Positions 57,991-64,000 of a stretch of DNA of 64,000 nucleotides are shown here, piece after piece. The stretch spans positions 124,001-188,000 of the forward strand of contig NZ_JAAGLV010000015.1 of the NCBI RefSeq assembly GCF_010548305.1. The letters run 5' to 3'. Under the pieces are notes generated by a model that had not been told where the DNA came from, searched no databases, and saw only the letters and a list, made by a program, of their open reading frames with translations. Source of the stretch: Streptomyces sp. SID13031 (GTDB lineage: Bacteria > Actinomycetota > Actinomycetes > Propionibacteriales > Kribbellaceae). The translations under genes were made by a program, and so were the position numbers. Each line of letters opens with the position of its first letter. Positions within the stretch are counted from its first letter, which is position 1.

Positions 57991-59067
57991 ATGGTGTGTA
58001 TGGCAGCGGTGCCTGTTCGTAAGGTGGCGCTGGTGGGCGGTGTCTCGGCGGCCGCGGTGACGCTGGTCACTCTGGGTATCGTGCTGACCGGCAAGATCGC
58101 CGTGGCGCAGGGCCTACTTCTCGTCATCGCCTTTGGGCTGGCCGTCGCCGTCCTCGTCCTCGGTGCCATGGTGCTCCAGCTGAAGCGCAGCATGTCTGCG
58201 GTGGCCGCGCGGCACACCCGCGAACTGTCGGCGGTGCAACAGACACTGGGCATCGGGATCACGGCGAACTCCAAGACCATCCACGCCCATGGCGCGGCGC
58301 TGGAAGCCGTGATCCAGGCCGCGGCCGAGAAGGCCACCAGTCGGCTCGAGTCGTCGATCGCCGCTACCGGGAAGCGGCTCGACGAGGTCGGCGCGGAGGT
58401 CGCGGCCGGCCGGTCCGACACCGCACAGACGTACAAGCAGATCGAGGCACTGCTCGACCTGCGCGCCGTGCTCCAACCCCGCGCGCTGATGCCGCCGCTG
58501 CGCGATTGGGCCGCCTCGCCCGACGTACTGCGCTGGCTGGCCGAGTCCGTCCTGTCCCGCCGTCCGAAGTTGGTCGTCGAGTGCGGTAGCGGGGCGTCCA
58601 GCCTGGTCCTTGGTTACGCGGTGCAGAAGGCCGGCTACGGCCGTGTGGTCGCGCTCGAGCACGACGCCGACTACGCCAAGATCACCGCCCAACGGGTGTC
58701 CGACCACGGGTTGCAGGACGTCGTCGAAGTACGGCACGCGCCGCTGACACCCTGGACGGGCCCGGACGAGCGCGAGCGGAACTGGTACGACCTGAGTGCT
58801 GTGAAGGACCTCGACGGCATCGGCCTGGTATTCGTCGACGGGCCGCCTGCCAGGACAGGTCCGATGGCCCGCTATCCCGCGCTGCCGGTGCTGCTCTCGC
58901 ACTGCGCCGACGAGGTGGCGTTCGTCCTCGACGACACCATCCGGGCCGACGAGGTCGAAGTCAGCGATCGCTGGATGCAGGAGCACCCCGAGTTCGTCCG
59001 CCAGCAGTTGCGCGCGGACAAGGGCATGCACGTCCTGACCCGGCGCCCGGACGGCATCCCCGGCTAA
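57991..59067 (+). CDS. Membrane-anchored coiled-coil methyltransferase
   Basis: The 358-residue protein has two N-terminal membrane helices (VALVGGVSAAAVTLVTLGIV and LLLVIAFGLAVAVLVLGAMV), then a helical, probably coiled-coil stretch (about residues 65-150), then a class I methyltransferase-like domain with LVVECGSGASSLVLGYA, VVALEHDADYAKITAQRV and IGLVFVDGPPA. This pattern of glycan-cluster methyltransferases is seen in actinomycetes, where the enzyme methylates a growing polymer at the membrane. The start is ATG 57991 or 58000; both lack a strong ribosome site. It is transcribed toward the ABC exporter genes. Confidence 0.8.
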   Translation: MVCMAAVPVRKVALVGGVSAAAVTLVTLGIVLTGKIAVAQGLLLVIAFGLAVAVLVLGAMVLQLKRSMSAVAARHTRELSAVQQTLGIGITANSKTIHAHGAALEAVIQAAAEKATSRLESSIAATGKRLDEVGAEVAAGRSDTAQTYKQIEALLDLRAVLQPRALMPPLRDWAASPDVLRWLAESVLSRRPKLVVECGSGASSLVLGYAVQKAGYGRVVALEHDADYAKITAQRVSDHGLQDVVEVRHAPLTPWTGPDERERNWYDLSAVKDLDGIGLVFVDGPPARTGPMARYPALPVLLSHCADEVAFVLDDTIRADEVEVSDRWMQEHPEFVRQQLRADKGMHVLTRRPDGIPG

Positions 59068-59382
59068 TAGGCCCGTTCCCGGCTGAACAGGCCCGTCCTC
59101 ACCTTTAGTTTTGTGCCCTGGCAGGCGTTTGGCCGTCGATGGCTGTCAAATGTATATTCCAGACAGCGATCGGCGAGAGACGACCCTTCAGTCGGTTGTC
59201 CAGGCGGGCGCGACGTTTTGGTAGCCGTCCGTACGTCGTTGCTCACTGTGGAGGACCACTGTGTCGTCGGTATTGACGCCGATCCGCTACTCTGCTCCCC
59301 GGGTCTGCGCGGCCCGCCGTCGTAGCGGGGCGGCAGCCGCCGAGCCCCAGCCGGATACCGCGCAAAGAGAGGCGTCGCCTGA
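59068..59382. other. 315-base leader of the exporter operon
   Basis: No gene. It contains the promoter at 59129-59158. TATTGACG near 59272 has no -10 box at the right distance. The region is somewhat poorer in GC near 59130-59160 than its neighbours. Confidence 0.5.
59129..59158 (+). promoter_or_regulatory. Candidate promoter of ABC exporter genes
   Basis: TTGGCC (59129-59134) and TATATT (59153-59158) with 18-base spacing. The -10 box is close to consensus. This would give a leader of about 220 bases before the ABC permease. Confidence 0.5.
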
Positions 59383-60249
59383 ATGAACGCGACTAGCGTC
59401 GACGAGGAGTTCAACCCGTCGGTGCATGTGTACGAACCGCACAAGGTGGGCCTGCCGCCACTTCGCCCGTACTTCAAGGCGTTGTGGGGGCGACGGGAAT
59501 TCGCGGCTGAGATGTCCCGGACCGGCATCCGGGCGGCCAACACCAACACCTTCTTCGGTCAGGTCTGGCTGGTCCTCAACCCGCTGCTGCTGGCGGGCGT
59601 GTACTACCTGCTGGTGAACATCATCGCGGGCGGCGGCTCCAGGAGCGGCGGCGGTGCACGCTTCGCTCATATGTGCGGTGGGCTTTTCGCCTTCTACTAC
59701 TTCTCCGGTGCGATGACCGCCGGTGCGGCCAGCGTCGTCGGCGGCGGCAAGCTGCTGATGAACATGTCGTTCCCGCGGATGCTGTTGCCGTTGGCCGCGC
59801 TGCGGACCTCGTTCTTCCGGTTCCTGCCGACCATGGGCGTCTATCTCGTCATCCACCTGGTGGTTCGCCAGCCGCTGCACTGGGCGATGCTGCTGGCGCC
59901 GGTCTTCCTGATCCTGCTGACGCTGTTCGCGGCCGGGATGGGAATGATCTTCGCGGCCCTGCAGGTGTACTTCCGCGACACCACCAGCTTCCTGCCGTAC
60001 TTCGTCCGGATCTGGCTGTACATGTCCCCCGTGCTCTGGTTCGCCGAGGACGCTCCGGGCAAGTTCAAGAGCTTCATCCAGTTCAACCCGCTGTACTCGC
60101 TGATCGGCGGCTGGACCGACCTGCTGGTCCGTGGTCACGTCCCGCCCCTGTCGATGTGGCTCAGCGCCGGATTCTGGGCAGTGGCCGCGGCGTTGATCGG
60201 CGCGCTGTTCTTCATGTCGAGGGAGCGTGAGTTCGTTGTCCGTCTCTGA
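59383..60249 (+). CDS. ABC-2 type polysaccharide exporter permease (Wzm/TagG-like)
   Basis: The 288-residue protein has six predicted helices in the ABC-2 pattern. A soluble N-terminus (about 50 residues, YFKALWGRREFAAEM) precedes the helix starting GQVWLVLNPLLLAGVYYLLV. The conserved exporter block FFRFLPTMGVYLVIHLVVRQ and PYFVRIWLYMSPVLW follows. Such permeases export O-antigen, teichoic acid or capsular polymers with a matching ATPase, here encoded directly downstream. The start ATG 59383 lies after AAAGAGAGGCG. Its end overlaps an alternative GTG start of the ATPase gene. Confidence 0.9.
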   Translation: MNATSVDEEFNPSVHVYEPHKVGLPPLRPYFKALWGRREFAAEMSRTGIRAANTNTFFGQVWLVLNPLLLAGVYYLLVNIIAGGGSRSGGGARFAHMCGGLFAFYYFSGAMTAGAASVVGGGKLLMNMSFPRMLLPLAALRTSFFRFLPTMGVYLVIHLVVRQPLHWAMLLAPVFLILLTLFAAGMGMIFAALQVYFRDTTSFLPYFVRIWLYMSPVLWFAEDAPGKFKSFIQFNPLYSLIGGWTDLLVRGHVPPLSMWLSAGFWAVAAALIGALFFMSREREFVVRL

Positions 60250-60265
60250 GGCCGAGAAGAAGTCG

Positions 60266-61051
60266 ATGTCAAACAAATCAGCCACACCGGCCGTCAAGGT
60301 CCAGGACGTCTCGATCACCTACCGGACCACGTTCGAGCGGGTGCCGACCTTCAAGAGCGCCCTGGTCCGGTTCGGCCGCGGCGAGCGTGCGGTCCGCGAG
60401 GTCAAGGCCGTCCAGAACGTCTCCTTCGACGTCGATCACGGCACCACGATCGGCATCATCGGCGCGAACGGCGCCGGCAAGTCGACGCTGATGCGGGCCC
60501 TGGCCGGCATTCTGCCGCCGACCAGCGGGCGGATCGAGGTGCACGGCCGGGTCAGCACGCTGCTGTCGCTGGGCGTCGGCTTCAACGCCATGCTGTCCGG
60601 CAAGGAGAACGTCGTTCTCGGTGGTCTGGCGGCCGGTCTGAGCCGCAAGGCGATCGAGCAGCGGTACGAGGAGATCGCCGAGTTCGCCGAGTTGGGCGAC
60701 TTCATGGAGATGCCGATGCGGACGTACTCGTCCGGCATGTTCAGCCGGCTGGCGTTCTCGGTCGCCGTGCACATGGATCCCGACATCCTGCTGATCGACG
60801 AGGCGCTGTCCGCCGGTGACGCGTCCTTCAAGCTGAAGGCGTCGAACAAGATGAAGGAGCTCGTCACCAACAGCCGGACGATGTTCCTGGTCAGCCACGC
60901 GATGAGCAGCGTCATCGACCTGTGTGACGACTGCATCTGGCTGAACAAGGGCAAGCTGATGGAGCGCGGTACCCCCACCGAGGTGATCGCCGCCTACACG
61001 AAGTACCTGCAGGTCAGCGCGAAGAGTGCTGCCACCCTCGAGGACTTCTGA
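60266..61051 (+). CDS. ABC polysaccharide exporter ATPase (Wzt/TagH-like)
   Basis: The 261-residue protein has Walker A GANGAGKST, the polysaccharide-exporter motif GVGFNAMLSGKENVVLGG, signature YSSGMFSRLAFSVAV, Walker B DILLIDEALSAGD and switch His in LVSHAM. The C-terminal substrate-binding extension of long Wzt proteins is missing, so it belongs to the short TagH/Wzt-like class. The start ATG 60266 has GAGAAGAAG upstream; GTG 60227 overlaps the permease gene and would add 13 residues. It works with the permease to export a lipid-linked polymer. Confidence 0.93.
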   Translation: MSNKSATPAVKVQDVSITYRTTFERVPTFKSALVRFGRGERAVREVKAVQNVSFDVDHGTTIGIIGANGAGKSTLMRALAGILPPTSGRIEVHGRVSTLLSLGVGFNAMLSGKENVVLGGLAAGLSRKAIEQRYEEIAEFAELGDFMEMPMRTYSSGMFSRLAFSVAVHMDPDILLIDEALSAGDASFKLKASNKMKELVTNSRTMFLVSHAMSSVIDLCDDCIWLNKGKLMERGTPTEVIAAYTKYLQVSAKSAATLEDF

Positions 61052-61053
61052 CG

Positions 61054-62148
61054 ATGCGATCCACCCCCGGGCCGGACGTGGGCATCATCACGTCCGGTCA
61101 CGACGTCGCCGACGCACGGCTGCACAAGATCACCGCAGCTCTGCAGAAGCGGGGTCTGAACGTTGAGTTGTGGGGTCTGGGCGACCCCGCCGGAGGTCCC
61201 GCCGGGGCCTCCGTCCACGCTCGCAACCGGGGCAGCCTGGTCCGGCGGCTGGCCCGGACCGCAGTACTGCCTTGGCGCACCAGCGCCAAGGTGGTCGTCA
61301 CCGTCGATCCGGACATGATCCCGATCACCCGGCTGGTGACCGCGCTGCGCCGCCGCAAGATGGTGGCCGACGTGCACGAGGACTACGGCCGGCTGCTCCG
61401 CGACCGGGCCTGGGCTAGAGGCCCGGTGGGGCTGCCCGCCCGGCTGATGGTGGCCTTGAGCACCCGGCTGGCAGCCGGGGCCGACCTGACGGTCGTCGCT
61501 GATTCCCACCTCTCGCCACACCAGGCCAAGCACCGGATGGTTGTCACCAACCAGCCGGTCGCGGCTTTTCTGGCCCCGTCACCGCCGGCGGGTGAGCCAC
61601 GGGTGGTCTACGTCGGCGACCTGCGGGCGAGCCGTGGGCTGTTCGACATGGTCGAGACCATCGCCGCCGCGCCGGGCTGGTCGCTGGACCTGGTCGGCCC
61701 GGTCGCATCCTCGGACCGGGATCGGCTCGAAGCCCGGATCGAGCAATCCGACCTGGCCGGCCGCGTCCGGCTGCACGGGCGTCAGCCACCGGCCGACGCC
61801 TGGCGCATCGCCCAGGGGGCCTGGGCCAGCTTGGCCATGTTGCACCCGACGCCGGCGTTCCTGGAAGCGATGCCGTCCAAGGTCTACGAGTACCTCGCCA
61901 GCGGGCTTCCCGTCCTGTCCACCCGGCTGCCCCGGCAGACCAAGGTGATCGAGGAGTCCGGTGGCGGAGTCCTGGTGGACTCGGTGCCGGAGGCAGCCGA
62001 GACCTTGCGGCGCTGGTCCGCGGATCCCGGTGAGCTGGAGAAACTGCGCGATCACGCGCTGCAGTGGGCGGCTGTCCATCTGCCCGCGACCACGCCGTAC
62101 GACGAACTGGCCGAAGCGATTCTCGCGCTGCTCAAAGGACGGGTATGA
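61054..62148 (+). CDS. Glycosyltransferase, GT4-like
   Basis: The 364-residue protein is a GT-B enzyme: VGIITSGHDVADARLHKITA at the N-terminus, VVYVGDLRASRGLFDMVETI opening the second domain, and the donor-site pattern MLHPTPAFLEAMPSKVYEYL followed by ASGLPVLSTRLP (E-x7-E-like). The start ATG 61054 is two bases after the ATPase stop, and its end overlaps the next gene by ATGA. No membrane helix. Donor sugar unknown. Confidence 0.9.
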   Translation: MRSTPGPDVGIITSGHDVADARLHKITAALQKRGLNVELWGLGDPAGGPAGASVHARNRGSLVRRLARTAVLPWRTSAKVVVTVDPDMIPITRLVTALRRRKMVADVHEDYGRLLRDRAWARGPVGLPARLMVALSTRLAAGADLTVVADSHLSPHQAKHRMVVTNQPVAAFLAPSPPAGEPRVVYVGDLRASRGLFDMVETIAAAPGWSLDLVGPVASSDRDRLEARIEQSDLAGRVRLHGRQPPADAWRIAQGAWASLAMLHPTPAFLEAMPSKVYEYLASGLPVLSTRLPRQTKVIEESGGGVLVDSVPEAAETLRRWSADPGELEKLRDHALQWAAVHLPATTPYDELAEAILALLKGRV

Positions 62149-63470
62149 CCGGCAGCCGCCCCCATCTGCTGTACATCGTCTGGGGCTTCCCGCCCTGCCG
62201 AAGTGGCGGTGTCTACCGGGCCCTGGCCACGGCGAACCGGTTCGCCGCGCTCGGCTGGAAGGTGACCGTGCTGACGGCCGAACGGGAGACCTTCGAGCGG
62301 TTCACCGGTGCCGACCCGACCCTGGAGGAACGGGTCGACCCGTCGATCGAGGTGGTCCGGGTGCCGTTCGAGTGGCCGATCCTTGAAGCCGACCTGCGCA
62401 ACTGGTCGAAGACCCGGGCGGCCAACCCGAAGTTGTGGGCCAAGTGGCGCAGCAAGCGGGACCAGATCCCCTTCCCTGAAACGGGATACGGACCGTGGCG
62501 CAGCACGATCGAGAAGGCCGCCGAGCAGATCCACCAGGCGGACAAGGTGGACCTGACGGTCGCCACGGCGAACCCGCACGTCACGTTCGCCGCGGCGTAC
62601 CACCTGTTCAAGAAGTTCGACGTGCCGTACGTGATGGACTACCGCGACGCCTGGCTGCTGGACGTCTTCAGCGGCGACCGCCTGCACGAGCCGAACAGCC
62701 GCGCCGCCCGCTGGGAGCGCAAGCTGGTCAGCGCCGCGCAGGAGGTCTGGTTCGTCAACGACCCGATCCTCGACTGGCACAAGGAGCTCTACCCGGAGCA
62801 CGCGGGCAAGATGCACACGGTCGCGAATGGGTTCGACCCCGATCTGGTGCCGTCGACGCAGGACCGGGGCGCGGTCACCGACCGGCCGCTGGTCTTCGGG
62901 TACGTCGGTACGGTCTCGCCGAAGGTCCCGCTGGCCGAGTTCGTCAAGGGCTGGCAGCTGGCCAAGGAACGGTCCGAAGACCTGCGCGACGCCAAGGTGA
63001 AGATCCACGGCTACCTCGGGTACTACGCTCAGCCGCGCGCCGACATGCTCGGCCTCCTGACCGAGGCCGCCGGCGACGGGGTCAGCTACGAGGGCCCGGT
63101 CGGCAAGGCGGAGATCGCCAAGGCCTACGACGAGTTCGACGTCCAGTTGCTGATGCTGGGCAAGGGACGCTATGTGACCAGCGGCAAGGTCTTCGAGTAC
63201 CTCGCCACCGGGTTGCCGATCGTCTCGGTGCACGACCCGATGAACGCGGCGTCCGACGTACTACGTGGGCATCCGCTCTGGTTCCCGGTGCAGGACGTGG
63301 AGGACCCCGAGACGATCGCCGAGGCACTCGTCGAGGCGGCCCGCGCGGCCCGGACAGCGGATGCGGGCATCCGGGCGAAGGCCCGCGAGTTCGGCGCGAG
63401 CTACCGGCGCGACCTGCAGCTGGACCCGCGGATCAAGGCACTGGGCGAGCGGGTTGGGGCAGTGGTCTGA
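62145..63470 (+). CDS. Glycosyltransferase, GT4-like, larger
   Basis: The 441-residue protein starts LLYIVWGFPPCRSGGVYRAL, the acceptor-side glycine loop of GT4 enzymes that build wall or capsular glycans, and has WFVNDPILDWHKELYPEHAG, VFGYVGTVSPKVPLAEFVKG and GKVFEYLATGLPIVSVHDP in the donor domain. The start ATG 62145 overlaps the previous stop; the longer upstream frame is antisense to nothing but lacks a ribosome site. It is part of the exporter operon. Confidence 0.9.
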   Translation: MTGSRPHLLYIVWGFPPCRSGGVYRALATANRFAALGWKVTVLTAERETFERFTGADPTLEERVDPSIEVVRVPFEWPILEADLRNWSKTRAANPKLWAKWRSKRDQIPFPETGYGPWRSTIEKAAEQIHQADKVDLTVATANPHVTFAAAYHLFKKFDVPYVMDYRDAWLLDVFSGDRLHEPNSRAARWERKLVSAAQEVWFVNDPILDWHKELYPEHAGKMHTVANGFDPDLVPSTQDRGAVTDRPLVFGYVGTVSPKVPLAEFVKGWQLAKERSEDLRDAKVKIHGYLGYYAQPRADMLGLLTEAAGDGVSYEGPVGKAEIAKAYDEFDVQLLMLGKGRYVTSGKVFEYLATGLPIVSVHDPMNAASDVLRGHPLWFPVQDVEDPETIAEALVEAARAARTADAGIRAKAREFGASYRRDLQLDPRIKALGERVGAVV

Positions 63471-63471
63471 C

Positions 63472-63987
63472 ATGAAGGTCGTACTCCTGAGCACCCGGCG
63501 GCAGCCCCCGTCGTACTTCGAAACCGTCCGGGCCGATCTCGGCGGCCGTGACGACGTGGCCCTCGACGTAGTCGCCTGGCTTCCGCCGGCCGCCCCCGTG
63601 GACGGCCTCGTCACCAGCTTCACCCTGATCGGCCCCGGCACGATGCCGGTCGAGGTCGTCCCCCCGGCCGAGCCGGTGGCGGCTGAGGCGATCAGTACGC
63701 CGAAGCCCGCTGCCAAGCCGCGGCCCAACGGGGCCAAGCGGATCGTGAAGAAGCTGGCCCAGAACCGCAAGGCCGGCCACCTCGCCAAGGCGTACTGGGC
63801 CAAGGTGCTCGGTCGCGCGGACGTGATGAGCATGATCGAGCAGGCCGACGTGGTGATCGCGCTAGACAACGGATCCGTCTGGGCCGGCTGGCAGGTCGGT
63901 CAGCGCAAGCCGCAGACGCCGGTGGTTCTCGGCGTACCGGCTGCCCGTCGTGAGCTCGACCGGCTGGTAGGAGCGGAGCAGGAGTGA
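63472..63987 (+). CDS. Glycan-cluster protein, N-terminal GT-B-like fragment
   Basis: The 171-residue protein opens MKVVLLSTRRQPPSYFETVR and ends in a Rossmann-like strand MIEQADVVIALDNGSVWAGW and then QKPQTPVVLGVPAARRELD; the middle is a Pro/Ala-rich linker plus a basic helix (NGAKRIVKKLAQNRKAGHLA). It looks like only the first half of a glycosyltransferase-like fold and resembles the protein at 53806 in design (basic helix, linker, single alpha/beta domain). The start ATG 63472 is one base after the preceding stop. Function unknown; perhaps an accessory of the neighbouring transferases. Confidence 0.75.
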   Translation: MKVVLLSTRRQPPSYFETVRADLGGRDDVALDVVAWLPPAAPVDGLVTSFTLIGPGTMPVEVVPPAEPVAAEAISTPKPAAKPRPNGAKRIVKKLAQNRKAGHLAKAYWAKVLGRADVMSMIEQADVVIALDNGSVWAGWQVGQRKPQTPVVLGVPAARRELDRLVGAEQE

Positions 63988-63991
63988 CGAC

Positions 63992-64000
63992 ATGCCGGAC
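63992..64000 (+). CDS. Start of next glycan-cluster gene (cut by window edge)
   Basis: ATGCCGGAC begins four bases after the preceding stop (TGACGAC ATG) with GGAG (63981-63984) at proper distance. Only three codons are visible, so the product cannot be named. Confidence 0.5.

Overview
The window reads as chromosomal DNA of a high-GC actinomycete. The order tRNA-Ser, SRP RNA, dnaX, ybaB/ebfC, recR, DUF5063 gene, lysC, asd is typical of Actinobacteria. F420-type enzymes, a LexA-type SOS box of the actinobacterial form, GTG starts and GTAC-rich codon pairs (GTACCG, CGTACGG) agree with this. My best guess is a Nocardioidaceae member close to Kribbella; that is inference, because no rRNA is present.

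Layout. 1-10 kb: the N-terminal part of tex, a DHA2 drug exporter, a DUF624 (YesL-like) gene divergent from a DeoR/LacI hybrid regulator, an unrecognised pair that includes an HExxH protein, and a binding-protein-dependent sugar ABC transporter behind a LacI-type operator. 10-17.5 kb: a decayed TetR fragment, a nitroreductase-hemerythrin fusion with an apparent CTG start, an archaeal-type ATPase with a C-terminal nuclease-like domain, a metallo-beta-lactamase-fold hydrolase, a large secreted protein and two overlapping PAP2 phosphatases.

17.5-20.5 kb is the part I find most interesting. A HelD/HelR-type RNA polymerase rescue ATPase is divergent from a small P-loop kinase-like gene. A palindrome matching the rifamycin-associated element (RAE) lies between them and forms the -35 region of the kinase-side promoter. 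A U-tract terminator follows that promoter immediately.

22.4-26.2 kb is an island at tRNA-Ser(GGA). Two extra copies of the tRNA 3' part lie in tandem with the intact tRNA, with four copies of a paired TTGAGAC motif. Three genes for exported proteins are present, but no integrase.

26-51 kb is mostly housekeeping: an acetyltransferase, an F420-dependent oxidoreductase, SRP RNA, nadE, fatty-acid activation and oxidation genes, rfbA, an unusually long dnaX, ebfC, recR, dinB with an SOS box on its start codon, lysC with an internal beta start, and asd. Several genes here are broken: a Gfo/Idh/MocA oxidoreductase with an internal deletion and a trypsin-like protease remnant. A 114-bp element with 22-bp perfect terminal inverted repeats follows nadE.

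51-64 kb is a surface-glycan cluster: glycosyltransferases, wecC and wecB for UDP-ManNAcA synthesis, a membrane-anchored methyltransferase and a Wzm/Wzt (TagGH)-type ABC exporter. It continues beyond the right edge. Together these genes would make sugar nucleotides, assemble a wall or capsular polymer and export it.
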